A stretch of 25,580 nucleotides of DNA from Candidatus Dormiibacterota bacterium (GTDB taxonomy: Bacteria; Chloroflexota; Dormibacteria; Dormibacterales; Dormibacteraceae): the NCBI GenBank assembly GCA_003151665.1, contig PLYD01000252.1, positions 19,674 through 45,253 on the forward strand. The letters run 5' to 3'. This document shows, in pieces, positions 15,506 to 23,694 of this stretch (the stretch's first letter is position 1; the number at the start of each line of letters is the position of its first letter). The notes beneath the pieces were generated by a model. That model made no database searches and had not been told where the DNA came from. It saw nothing but the letters and a program-made list of their open reading frames with translations. The position numbers and the translations under genes are program-made.

Positions 15506-18082
15506 ATGAACTCACCGCGAGCGCGGCTCGCAGCGCTCGACGGACTACTGCTTACGGTCGCCGTGGTCGTCTTTGGTGTGGCAACCGGCGCCTTCATCGG
15601 CGCCGTCAAGGGTTACGACGGTTGGGGCCACTTGACCAAGGTGGTGCTGGTGCTCAGGGATTTTCCGGCCGTCGACTGGAACTACGACTGGTACAGCGGA
15701 TCGCCGTTTTTTCTCGGTGGATATCCGCCTCTGTTCTACCTCGCGGCGAGCGCTCTTGCGAGGCTCGGCGTGGATGCCATGGTCGCGATGAATCTACTCA
15801 TGGCTCTGAGCTATCTGGCGATGACGTTGAGCCTCTACGGCCTTGTGCGGATTGTCACAGGCTCGAGGCTTGCGGGCATCGTTGCGGCCGGCTTGCTGCT
15901 GGCGACGCCGGCGCTGTGGACGCCTTACGTCGAGTCCGGTATGTACACGAGGGTTTTCGGCATGGGCTTCACATCGCTCGCCGTCTTGCTGGCGGTCGTA
16001 TATCTGCGGCGGTCTTCTCCGGGGCCATACGTGATGTGCCTGGCGGCAGTCTGGGGTGCATTGAACAGCCACATAGTGCTCGGGGCGCTGGCCATTTTCG
16101 CCATCGGTCTGGTGGTGGTTCTCGTCCCCGACAGCACCGGGCGCGCGAGGCCGTGGCGCGTAGCGCTGCTGGTTCCCCCGGTGCTCCTCAGCGCCTACTA
16201 CTACGTGCCCCTGGTCTTTTACATACAGTCGGGCAGCCAGGTGACTGCTGCGTATCCTGCCCTCGGGATCGGCAGCCTTGTGTCGCCGGCCGCGCCCGTC
16301 ATCAATCCGCCCCTTGTCCCGTTGCTGCCGATCACTGTGCTCGCTCTGATCGTGTGGCTCCGATTCCGATCGCAGCAATCCATTGCAGCAACAACCAGGC
16401 TGATGTTGGCATGCGGTCTGGTCTGTGCGGTCCTTCTGCTGTATGCGCTAACGCCAATTCCCCATATCGCCGGGCTCCAGAGCGCCGATATGTTGTTCCT
16501 TCTGTCCTGGTTTCTCGCCGCGGTGACCGGGCTCGCGCTAGGCTCCATCAAAACCCGGGCTGTTGCCTGGCAGCGAAACACTACCGCCGTGGTCCTGGTG
16601 GCCGCGACACTCGTGTCCATCCTGGCTGTGGTCCCTTTCGTTACGCAGACGATGCTGCGCGAGCCGGCGCGGCCCGAAACCACAACGGCCGGCTGGCAGC
16701 CGATCGATTCGACCGAGACCAACTTCCGTATCGCAAGTCCGGCCGACAACCTCTCCGTTTGGCTCAACGCGGTCTACGACGTGCCGCAGACGCGCGGCTA
16801 CGCACCGGGACCTCAGGTCACGAACCCCGTCTGGCAGTTCTGGCTTGAGTCGACGGCGTGGAATGCGGACGCAAGCGAGAAACAGCGAACGTTCCTGTTC
16901 GATTGGTACGCCGTGAAGTGGATCTACGTGCCGGCCCCTTACATACCCATCACCGCCGGTGTGCTGCCGAAGTTCAACGGACACCCTGACCTTTACGAAG
17001 TAGTCCCCTCCAGGTCTGGCGGCACGAGTCTGACCTTTTCCTATCTGAGACCGACCCCGATCGCGCTCGCTACCAACGCGCCCGCCATTCTTGTGATCGG
17101 CCAGCCCGAGAACTATCAGATTGTCTTTCGGGATCTGTCATACAGCGGCTTCGACACCGCACACGCCATACCCGTCCAGGGGGGTCCCTACGTTGACGAC
17201 TACAGTGCACAGGAGCTCGCGCAATTCGATGAGGTGTTGATCTACGGCGGCGGCGCACACAACAGCGCACGCGCGTACGACCTGCTGAATGGCTATGTCA
17301 GGTCGGGCGGCGGGCTGATCGTCGAGTCAAGCGGATCTCCCCTGGTGGGCGGTCCCGGCATAAACGAGCCGGTTCCAATCACTGGAGCCACCCGCCAAGA
17401 CGTAAACGGCGACTGGCGGTTCAAGTCGGCGAGCTCGCCGATCACAGACGGCATCGACTTCTCGAGTTTCGGCCCGCCCCGTTACAGCGGCGGCCCGTGG
17501 ACGGTATCTGCCGCGAGTGGAGTGCGGAGCTGGGCGCATACAGTCCTGTGGTCGGGTGCGGCTAGCGTAGTGGTTGCCGGACAGCTCGGTCAGGGTCGGG
17601 TGGTGTGGTCCGGCCTTAACCTTCCGTTTCACATCGACAGTTACGCAAGCGCAGAGGAGTCGCGGTTTCTGACCACGGCGATGGCATGGGCGAGCCGCTC
17701 AAACAATGACATGGCAGCAATTTCGTCAGCTCATAAAGATGGGCCGCAGCAGATGACGATCTCGGTCGACTCCAACGCCCGCGGCGTCCTGTTCAAAGAG
17801 AGCTGGTTCGACCGCTGGCATGCTTACGTAAACGGACGTGAGGTAAAAGTCCTTCCTGCAGGCCCCGGCTTTATGTACGTTCTGCTTCCCAAGGACACGC
17901 GGTTTCCTGCAGCGGTCCAGTGGCGCTACGAGAAGTCGGTGGTGGACTGGGCGGGCATCGTGGTATCTGTGGCGACGCTAATCGCGCTCGTTACGTGGCC
18001 GAGGTGGCGCGGTCCGGTCCGCAAGTCGTTTGGAGTCTGGTTTGATCGGCGAACCAGGATGTGGGCCGAAGAGGATGGATGA
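15506..18082 (+). CDS. Large GT-C/YfhO-like membrane protein with embedded ThuA/GATase-like domain
   Basis: An 858-residue protein. About eleven helices occupy residues 11-382, with Asp38 in KGYDGWGHL and a YPPLFY block (73-78) typical of GT-C or '6-pyruvoyl-tetrahydropterin-synthase-related' membrane proteins. A long extracytoplasmic part (about 385-805) follows. Within it, residues about 525-700 have the Rossmann-like pattern of ThuA/glutamine-amidotransferase-like domains (FDEVLIYGGGAHN, then RSGGGLIVESSG) without an evident nucleophilic Cys. The end (about 765-832) resembles YfhO: ESWFDRWHAYVNGREV, a small beta domain, then a final helix. YfhO and relatives help glycosylate wall polymers. 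ATG at 15506 has a TTGAGG site and lies 19 nt after the previous stop. The role is probably sugar transfer or recognition at the outer membrane face; the exact reaction is unknown. Confidence 0.75.
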   Translation: MNSPRARLAALDGLLLTVAVVVFGVATGAFIGAVKGYDGWGHLTKVVLVLRDFPAVDWNYDWYSGSPFFLGGYPPLFYLAASALARLGVDAMVAMNLLMALSYLAMTLSLYGLVRIVTGSRLAGIVAAGLLLATPALWTPYVESGMYTRVFGMGFTSLAVLLAVVYLRRSSPGPYVMCLAAVWGALNSHIVLGALAIFAIGLVVVLVPDSTGRARPWRVALLVPPVLLSAYYYVPLVFYIQSGSQVTAAYPALGIGSLVSPAAPVINPPLVPLLPITVLALIVWLRFRSQQSIAATTRLMLACGLVCAVLLLYALTPIPHIAGLQSADMLFLLSWFLAAVTGLALGSIKTRAVAWQRNTTAVVLVAATLVSILAVVPFVTQTMLREPARPETTTAGWQPIDSTETNFRIASPADNLSVWLNAVYDVPQTRGYAPGPQVTNPVWQFWLESTAWNADASEKQRTFLFDWYAVKWIYVPAPYIPITAGVLPKFNGHPDLYEVVPSRSGGTSLTFSYLRPTPIALATNAPAILVIGQPENYQIVFRDLSYSGFDTAHAIPVQGGPYVDDYSAQELAQFDEVLIYGGGAHNSARAYDLLNGYVRSGGGLIVESSGSPLVGGPGINEPVPITGATRQDVNGDWRFKSASSPITDGIDFSSFGPPRYSGGPWTVSAASGVRSWAHTVLWSGAASVVVAGQLGQGRVVWSGLNLPFHIDSYASAEESRFLTTAMAWASRSNNDMAAISSAHKDGPQQMTISVDSNARGVLFKESWFDRWHAYVNGREVKVLPAGPGFMYVLLPKDTRFPAAVQWRYEKSVVDWAGIVVSVATLIALVTWPRWRGPVRKSFGVWFDRRTRMWAEEDG

Positions 18083-18182
18083 ACACCTGGCGGTAAAGCC
18101 GCTTCCATTGTTCGGCTACGAGGGCCAAGATTTGGGCTCAGCGCTTACACGCCCGCGGTCACGGTCCAATGAACGTGAATGA
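18075..18182 (+). CDS. Possible 35-residue small protein (unrecognised)
   Basis: A 35-residue ATG frame that overlaps the end of the upstream gene by 8 nt, has GAAGAGG directly before it, and ends 3 nt before the methyltransferase GTG. It fills nearly all of the 103-nt gap. The peptide is charged at the end (RPRSRSNERE) with no recognisable motif. It may be a real coupled small ORF, or a leader whose translation carries ribosomes to the next start. It may equally be chance. Confidence 0.22.
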   Translation: MDEHLAVKPLPLFGYEGQDLGSALTRPRSRSNERE

Positions 18183-18185
18183 AAG

Positions 18186-18911
18186 GTGACGGAATCTGAA
18201 GTATTCGAGCGAGACGTCGATCAGCACGGCGGCTATGTTTATCTGAACAACAACCGCCTGAGCAGCCGGCTTGCCACCGATCGACAGTTCGAGCTCGCTT
18301 TGGGACTGGCTCACCTCAACGGCCGCAAAGTACTCGACGTTGGCTGTGGAGATGGCACCTTCTCCGTGCGCTACTGGGACTTAGGACGCCCTTCCAGGTT
18401 CGTCGGTGTCGATCCCGGTAAGAAAGCGGTCGCAATGGCGAACAGCCGAAAGGGTAATCGGCCGATGGAGTTTGTGGTCGGCACCGGAGAGCGGCTGCCG
18501 TATCCGGACCAAGATTTCGATGTGGCGATACTCCACAGTGTTCTGCACCACGCGAGCAGCCCGGCAGACGTCATTCGCGAAGCCCTGCGGGTGGCGCCGG
18601 AAATCGTAGTCATGGAACCGAACGGCTACAGCCCGATCCTAAAGGTGATCGAGAAGGCGTCCAGCTACCACCGGGCCCACCATGAGAGGTCGTACACGAG
18701 CCGAACCCTCGACGGATGGGTGGGCGACGCTGGAGGCGAGGTGCTCGAGAGGCGTTTCGGGATCCTCGTTCCAATGTTTTGCCCGAACTGGCTCGCTCGA
18801 ACTCTTAAGCGATTGGAGCCCTTCGTAGAAGCGCTACCGGTGGTCAGGAGGCTGGCGTGCGCGGTCTATGTGTTCCGAGCCAGGTCGGTGTCGTCACCGC
18901 TCGTACCGTGA
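18186..18911 (+). CDS. SAM-dependent class I methyltransferase
   Basis: A 241-residue soluble protein of the Methyltransf_11/UbiE-like type. The SAM-binding motif I is VLDVGCGDG (49-57), followed by an acidic residue at the end of strand 2 (FVGVDPG). The post-I region is ERLPYPDQDFDVAILHSVLHH (about 101-121), where the DVAILHSVLHH strand matches the motif seen in small-molecule methyltransferases. The C-terminal third is more basic and lacks family motifs. It probably methylates a sugar or lipid-linked intermediate of the glycan; the acceptor cannot be told. The GTG at 18186 is the start used here. It lies 103 nt after the previous gene, the largest gap in the operon, so an internal promoter or a coupled leader is possible. 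Confidence 0.85.
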   Translation: MTESEVFERDVDQHGGYVYLNNNRLSSRLATDRQFELALGLAHLNGRKVLDVGCGDGTFSVRYWDLGRPSRFVGVDPGKKAVAMANSRKGNRPMEFVVGTGERLPYPDQDFDVAILHSVLHHASSPADVIREALRVAPEIVVMEPNGYSPILKVIEKASSYHRAHHERSYTSRTLDGWVGDAGGEVLERRFGILVPMFCPNWLARTLKRLEPFVEALPVVRRLACAVYVFRARSVSSPLVP

Positions 18912-18943
18912 GACGCCTAGAGCCCGCTGCACAGTCAAGGCCA

Positions 18944-19939
18944 ATGAGCGCGACTAGACGGAAGCTGAGCGCGGTGATCGCCTGCTACGGGGACGCGCTC
19001 GCCGTTCCGCAAATGCACGAAAGATTGACTGCGGTGTTCGGGCGTCTCGACGTGGACCACGAGATCATCTTCGTCAACGACGGCAGTCCCGACGACGCGC
19101 GCACAGTGCTGGCTTCTCTCGCTGAGCACGATCCCCGCGTCGTGGTGGTCAACCATGCGCGCAACTTCGGCTCCCAGAGCGCGTTCACCTCGGGGATGCG
19201 GATCGCCACCGGGGACGCGGTCATCCTGCTGGACGGTGACCTCCAGGACCCGCCGGAGCTGATCGAGCAATTCCACGCCCGTTGGAAAGAGGGTTACGAC
19301 GTTGTCTATGGAGAGCGGGTGGGCCGGGATGCTTCACCGTTCCTGCGCATCGCGTACAAGGCCTTCTACCGCCTTTTCCGTGCTGCCTCCTATGTTCCTA
19401 TGCCGCTGGACGCCGGCGACTTCTCACTATTGGACCGCCGGGTGGTGAACGCATTGAACAGTCTGCCGGAGAACAATCGCTTCCTTCGAGGCCTGCGTGC
19501 ATGGGTCGGGTTCAAGCAGATCGGAGTGCCCTATGTGCGTCCCGAGCGGGCCTTCGGGCGGACCACAAACTCCATGTTGCGGAATCTGGGATGGGCGCGC
19601 AAAGCGATCTTTTCGTTCTCGTACGCACCTCTGAACCTGATCACCTGGCTCGCTCTCGGAACGATCATGCTGGCCTTCGCATCGATCATCTTCGAGCTGG
19701 TGTTGCGTTTGGTCGCGCCGTCAGTCACGCCATCCGGTTTCACGACGCTGATCATCATCATCCTGTTCTTGGGCGCCATCCAACTGCTTTGCCTGGCGAT
19801 CATCGGGTCCTACCTGGAGCACATCTACGACGAGGTCAAGCGGCGGCCGCCATACATCGTCGAGAGCATCCTGAACCGGCCACAGGGTCGCCATACAAGA
19901 GGCGATGGGGGCGGGGAGACGCAGGAGATAGAGCCTTGA
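18944..19939 (+). CDS. DPM1/GtrB-like family-2 glycosyltransferase with two C-terminal membrane helices
   Basis: A 331-residue enzyme that should move a sugar from a nucleotide donor onto polyprenyl phosphate at the cytoplasmic membrane face. The GT-A domain is at about 8-225 with the donor motif FVNDGSPDD (43-51), GSQSAFTSGM (76-85) and the signature DGDLQDPPE (97-105). Two helices (about 232-254 and 266-290) precede a basic tail (YDEVKRRPPYIVE), exactly the ArnC/GtrB/YfdH layout. ATG at 18944 has an AAGG site 3-4 nt upstream. An earlier in-frame ATG at 18857 lies inside the previous gene and is not needed. The lipid-linked sugar it makes would suit the GT-C enzymes encoded upstream. The sugar identity is unknown. 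Confidence 0.92.
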   Translation: MSATRRKLSAVIACYGDALAVPQMHERLTAVFGRLDVDHEIIFVNDGSPDDARTVLASLAEHDPRVVVVNHARNFGSQSAFTSGMRIATGDAVILLDGDLQDPPELIEQFHARWKEGYDVVYGERVGRDASPFLRIAYKAFYRLFRAASYVPMPLDAGDFSLLDRRVVNALNSLPENNRFLRGLRAWVGFKQIGVPYVRPERAFGRTTNSMLRNLGWARKAIFSFSYAPLNLITWLALGTIMLAFASIIFELVLRLVAPSVTPSGFTTLIIIILFLGAIQLLCLAIIGSYLEHIYDEVKRRPPYIVESILNRPQGRHTRGDGGGETQEIEP

Positions 19940-20865
19940 ACGGAGTCCCTCCCCCGGTCCCCAACGCTGCTCTCGTCGAGACGGCGTGCGCGATCTGTGG
20001 CCGAGACGTGCCAGCGACAGAGGTCTATCCCGCCCGCCTGAGTCGCGGGCTCGACGCGGCTCTTTTCTCCGCTCGACGGCTTCCGGATCGCATTCATTTT
20101 CGGATCGTTCGCTGCTCGCGTTGCGGGCTGCTCCGATCGGACCCGAGTGCCAACCCCAGCGACCTCGCGGGACTGTACGAGAAGAGCGGCTTCGACTACG
20201 CGGCTGAGGTGCCTAACTTGCGCAAGACGTACGGTCGTTACCTACGCCGAATGCGGCGACACCGGCAGAGCCTTCGTTCATTGCTGGAGATCGGTGGTGG
20301 CAGCGGGTTCGTCCTCGAAGAGGCGCTTGACCAGGGGTTCGAGGACGTCCGAGGCGTCGACCCGAGCGCGGCGGCCGTGGCGTCGGCTGGTCCACGAGTC
20401 CGCGATCGCGTCCAGACCAGGATGATGATGCCTGGGCTCTTCGAGCCCGAGTCGTTCGACGCCATCTGCATGTTCCAGGTGCTTGACCACATGCCTGACC
20501 CAGCGTCGCTTCTCCGCGAGTGCGTCAGACTCCTTCGCCCGGGCGGAGTCATGCTTCTTCTCCAGCATGACGCCGGCGCGTGGTCGGCAAGTTTGCTTGG
20601 GGAGCGCAGCCCTATCGTCGACGTTGAGCACCCTTACCTGTACAGCCGATCAACGCTTCGCAAATTGCTCTCCGCGAATGGTTTGACAGTTGTTCAGTCG
20701 GGAGCGGCAGTGAATCTCTACTCAGCCGGTTACCTTGGGCGCTTGCTACCTCTACCTGGACGAACGAAATCCTGGTTGCTGCAAGTGCTCGCGAGGAGCG
20801 GCCTCGGTCGGCTGCCAGTGTGGGTGCCGCTCGGCAACCAGTACTGCATAGCTCGAAGGTCGTGA
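19936..20865 (+). CDS. SAM-dependent methyltransferase with N-terminal CxxC zinc ribbon
   Basis: A 309-residue protein. Residues about 16-66 carry two CxxC pairs (Cys18/Cys21 and Cys60/Cys63), a zinc-ribbon module found at the N-terminus of many sugar and antibiotic methyltransferases. A class I methyltransferase domain follows (about 98-230), with motif I LLEIGGGSG (116-124), an acidic strand-2 end (VRGVDPS) and FDAICMFQVLDHMPDP (about 174-189). The C-terminal 80 residues are specific to the subfamily. The TTG start at 19936 forms a TTGA overlap with the stop of the GT2 gene and has GGAG nine nucleotides upstream. The likely substrate is an NDP-sugar or lipid-linked sugar of this pathway, possibly a C- or O-methylation. 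No nearby nucleotidyltransferase fixes the substrate. Confidence 0.87.
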   Translation: MNGVPPPVPNAALVETACAICGRDVPATEVYPARLSRGLDAALFSARRLPDRIHFRIVRCSRCGLLRSDPSANPSDLAGLYEKSGFDYAAEVPNLRKTYGRYLRRMRRHRQSLRSLLEIGGGSGFVLEEALDQGFEDVRGVDPSAAAVASAGPRVRDRVQTRMMMPGLFEPESFDAICMFQVLDHMPDPASLLRECVRLLRPGGVMLLLQHDAGAWSASLLGERSPIVDVEHPYLYSRSTLRKLLSANGLTVVQSGAAVNLYSAGYLGRLLPLPGRTKSWLLQVLARSGLGRLPVWVPLGNQYCIARRS

Positions 20866-21818
20866 CGCGGGTCCTGGTCACTGGCGCCAATGGCTTCATT
20901 GGCGCCAACCTGGCCCGACGGTTGATGCTCGAGGGCAATACGGTCTCTTGCCTCGTCGGCGCGACTGACCAGTGGCGACTTGCCGAGCTGGGAGACGGCA
21001 TTGCCATTATCGAGGCGGACCTGCGCGACGAAGACGGTTTGAAATCGGCTCTGATGGGACTTCGGTTCGATTGGGTATTCCACCTGGCCGCGTACGGCGC
21101 CTACTCGTGGCAGGAGGATCTCGCCCAAATGCTGGCGGTCAATGTTCTCGGGACAGCCAACCTCGTTCGTGCTCTGGAAGGCGCGTCGGTGGAGGCGTTT
21201 GTGAACACCGGGACATCATCCGAGTACGGATTCGCCGACCACGCTGCCATTGAGGAGGACCGGCTGGACCCCAACAGTGCCTACGCGGTCACCAAGGCGG
21301 CCGCGACTCACCTGTGCTCCGACCTTGCGCGCCGGGGCGTGATGCCGATCACCACCCTGCGGCTGTATTCGGTATACGGGCCGTACGAAGAGCCGGGGCG
21401 TTTGGTGCCGACTCTGATCAGTCGCGGTCTCCGCGGCGAGCTGCCCGAGCTGGCATCACCGGACATCGCTCGCGACTACGTCCACGTCGACGACGTGTGC
21501 GATGCATTCATCGCCGCTGCCCGGAGCAACGTGGCATCCAAGGAGCCTGGGTTGGTGGTCAATATTGGCAGCGGCGTCCAGACGTCACTGGCAGAGCTGG
21601 TGGCGCTGGCTCAGCGCGTGATGTCGATCGCGCAGACCCCGCGCTGGGGATCAATGCCGAACCGGCGCTGGGATACACACATTTGGGTTGCGGACATCAG
21701 GCGCGCAAGCTCCGCGTTGCAGTGGACACCGCGTATTGACCTGGAGTCTGGGTTTCGAGCGACTGCGGAATGGATGCGAAACGAAGGCATGGAGCTCAGC
21801 CGCTACGCAGTTCGCTGA
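20862..21818 (+). CDS. NAD(P)-dependent sugar epimerase/dehydratase (extended SDR)
   Basis: A 318-residue extended short-chain dehydrogenase acting on nucleotide sugars in the cytoplasm. It has the Rossmann motif TGANGFIG (7-14), the DLR acidic patch, HLAA (74-77), active-site Ser119/Ser120 (GTSSEYG), Tyr141-xxx-Lys145, and the C-terminal block ARDYVHVDDVCDAF typical of GalE/RfbB-type enzymes. GTG at 20862 overlaps the previous stop (GTGA). The ribosome site is weak, so translation is probably coupled. It is the last gene of the plus-strand operon, and its 3' end overlaps the convergent transketolase gene by 23 bp. Epimerase, dehydratase and reductase activities cannot be told apart from the motifs. 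Confidence 0.9.
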   Translation: MTRVLVTGANGFIGANLARRLMLEGNTVSCLVGATDQWRLAELGDGIAIIEADLRDEDGLKSALMGLRFDWVFHLAAYGAYSWQEDLAQMLAVNVLGTANLVRALEGASVEAFVNTGTSSEYGFADHAAIEEDRLDPNSAYAVTKAAATHLCSDLARRGVMPITTLRLYSVYGPYEEPGRLVPTLISRGLRGELPELASPDIARDYVHVDDVCDAFIAAARSNVASKEPGLVVNIGSGVQTSLAELVALAQRVMSIAQTPRWGSMPNRRWDTHIWVADIRRASSALQWTPRIDLESGFRATAEWMRNEGMELSRYAVR

Positions 21819-22719
21819 GACATCGGTCGACAAGCTGCTGCGCCGTGAGGCCGCTGAAATGAAGAAGGTGCTGCTCATCTCCGGAGTGGCCGTCCGGTGT
21901 CGCCGCCACTCCGCAGCGGACCAAGCGGACTGGCAGCTTCCTCTCCGCGATCAACTCGGCCAGCAGGCTGCCCAGGCCGCCGTTCAGGTAGTGGGCTTCG
22001 ACGCTCATCACCAATGGCGTTTTAGATAGAGCCGACTCCAGGTCGTTCAGCGGTGCCGGGTTGAGGCTGGCAACCACTGTGAGCGATGCGCTCACACCGT
22101 GGCCCGCAAGCAGCTCAACGGCCGCGCTGGCCTCGACAGCTATCGGGCCTGTGGTGACGATAGCGAGATCCTTTCCGTCACGCAGCGCCTGCGTCCTGCC
22201 GAGGTCGAAGCGGCCATCCAGGCCGGGCACGCGCAGCCTGTCGTCCTTGCCGAGACGGTAGTAAACGGGGCCGTCCAGATCCCAGGACTTGGTGAGTGCA
22301 GTCCTGGCTTGTTCCGCGTCGGCGGGTGCGATGAGAGTGAGGCCAGGCTGTGTCCGCATGAGTGCGAGGTCCTCGAGCGCGTAATGGCTGATCCCGTTAT
22401 GGCCGTACTCGAAGCCCGTGCCCACCCCGACAACGCGAACCTGCAGCCGCTGCGCGATGGCATCGTTGCGGAAGAATTCGTAGCCGCGCATCGAGGCGAA
22501 GGTTGAGATCGAGTAACAGAACGGGATGTAGCCCGCTTCGGCAAGACCCGCCGCCACACCGATCATGTTCTGCTCGGCGACGCCCATATTGAGGAAGCGG
22601 TTCGGGTGCTCATTCGCGAACGGTTCGAGAGCCATGAACCCGAGGTCGCCAGTCAGCAGCATGATCCGATCGTCATTAGTTGCCAGCTCGGTGAGCTTAG
22701 TGACGAAGGCACGTCTCAT
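21796..22719 (-). CDS. Transketolase, C-terminal subunit
   Basis: A 307-residue protein holding the pyrimidine-binding and C-terminal domains of a split transketolase. Catalytic Glu49 lies in NMGVAEQNMIGVAAGLA, the site that activates thiamine diphosphate. The family block GISHYALEDLALMR (109-122) follows, then a transketolase C-terminal domain (about 190-300). ATG at 22719 overlaps the stop of the N-terminal subunit gene (ATGA), so the two halves are made in step and should form an alpha2beta2 enzyme. Split transketolases occur both in pentose-phosphate metabolism and in specialised sugar loci. Here the neighbours are sugar epimerases, so two-carbon transfer to build an unusual sugar is possible but unproven. 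The 3' end overlaps the convergent epimerase gene. Confidence 0.92.
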   Translation of the reverse strand: MRRAFVTKLTELATNDDRIMLLTGDLGFMALEPFANEHPNRFLNMGVAEQNMIGVAAGLAEAGYIPFCYSISTFASMRGYEFFRNDAIAQRLQVRVVGVGTGFEYGHNGISHYALEDLALMRTQPGLTLIAPADAEQARTALTKSWDLDGPVYYRLGKDDRLRVPGLDGRFDLGRTQALRDGKDLAIVTTGPIAVEASAAVELLAGHGVSASLTVVASLNPAPLNDLESALSKTPLVMSVEAHYLNGGLGSLLAELIAERKLPVRLVRCGVAATPDGHSGDEQHLLHFSGLTAQQLVDRCLSELRSG

Positions 22720-23528
22720 TGCGGATCGTCGAGTTCTTTGATGGCCGCCTTGTACTGTTCGTCGTCTATCGGCAGGTAATGCCATTCGATCTTGCTTTGC
22801 ATGAAAGAGATGCCTCTGCCGAAAGTTGTCTTAGCAATCACCACGTGTGGCGGGCCCTCATGTGCCGGATTCGTGTCGAGGCGCTCGAAGGTGTCGCTGA
22901 GCGCTTCGGTGTCGTGCCCATCCACCTCGTGGACGTCCCAATGCCATGCCCGCCAGCGCGCGTCCAAAGGCTCGAGATCGAGGACTGCCTTGGTGTAGCC
23001 GAGCGCTTGCTGACCGTTGACATCGATGACCGCGATCAGATTACTGAGCCGGTGGTGGGCTGCAAACATTGCCGCCTCCCAGGTCGAACCCTCGTTGCAC
23101 TCGGCGTCGCTGAGAAGCACGAACGCTCGACTGCTGCGGCGCTGCAGCCGTGCTGCCAGGGCCGCCCCAGCCCCTATCGACAGCCCGTGGCCCAGCGAGC
23201 CCGTAGAGAAGTCGATCCCGTCCAGCGCGCGTTCCGGGTGCATGCCAAGCAGCGTGCCGTTGCCGGCGTAGGAGTTCAGGTGGTCCTCGCTGAGCCAACC
23301 TTTCAAATGCAGCGCGGCGTACAGCGCAAGGACGGCGTGGCCCTTGGACAGGATGAAGCGATCGCGGTCGCGGGCACTTGGATCGTGAATGCTCAAGGTC
23401 GTGCCGTACAGGACGGCAACGATGTCGGCGATTGACAGGGCGGAGCCGATGTGGCCCGTCTGGGCGCGATGAGATTGCTTGAGGATGATTTTGCGGATTG
23501 CGGTCGGGTCGAGCCGCGGCTCAGCCAC
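22716..23528 (-). CDS. Transketolase, N-terminal (thiamine diphosphate-binding) subunit
   Basis: A 270-residue thiamine diphosphate-binding half of a split transketolase. Visible features are QTGHIGSALSIADI with His26 (23-36), ILSKGHAVLALYA (59-71), STGSLGHGLSIGAG (108-121), and the metal/diphosphate motif SDAECNEGSTWEAAMFAAHH (140-159) with Asp141 and the closing Asn171 in IDVNGQQ. The usual G-D-G opening of this motif reads S-D-A, a form common in the N-terminal half proteins. GTG at 23528 overlaps the stop of the upstream epimerase remnant (GTGGCTGA), which shows the remnant once headed this operon. No clear ribosome site is present apart from that coupling, so loss of the upstream gene may have reduced expression. 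Confidence 0.92.
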   Translation of the reverse strand: MAEPRLDPTAIRKIILKQSHRAQTGHIGSALSIADIVAVLYGTTLSIHDPSARDRDRFILSKGHAVLALYAALHLKGWLSEDHLNSYAGNGTLLGMHPERALDGIDFSTGSLGHGLSIGAGAALAARLQRRSSRAFVLLSDAECNEGSTWEAAMFAAHHRLSNLIAVIDVNGQQALGYTKAVLDLEPLDARWRAWHWDVHEVDGHDTEALSDTFERLDTNPAHEGPPHVVIAKTTFGRGISFMQSKIEWHYLPIDDEQYKAAIKELDDPQ

Positions 23529-23694
23529 TTAGTGTGCCACTGTGACCGGCCCATTCGACCAGGTCCCTCAGGCCGCGATCGAACGAAATCTGCGGCGCCC
23601 AGCCCTTGTAAATCTCCCCTCGCGTCTTATCGATCTGTTCGATCACGGTCGAAAACAGGTTGCAGAGGTCGCGTGCGTCCAACAGATCCTTCAC
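23521..23694 (-). pseudogene. Remnant of a CDP-paratose 2-epimerase-like SDR, C-terminus with 156-nt internal deletion
   Basis: On the minus strand, the segment VKDLLDARDLCNLFSTVIE and its continuation IDKTRGEIY is followed directly by GWAPQISFDRGLRDL and the stop at 23521. The undeleted relative at 25204-25580 has 53 residues between GEIY and GWAPQ; here there is one. The frame is kept, so 52 codons (156 nt) are gone, corresponding to about 25279-25434. Upstream of 23694 the similarity ends abruptly and the frame continues into unrelated sequence, so the N-terminal two-thirds are also lost. The remaining piece cannot form the nucleotide-binding or catalytic site. Its stop still overlaps the transketolase start. 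Confidence 0.85.

Noticed and set aside
15490..16848. A 452-codon open frame overlapping the large GT-C/YfhO-like gene
   Set aside because: The product is Arg/Gly/Ser-rich with no hydrophobic pattern, whereas the other frame gives clear membrane helices and a good ribosome site.
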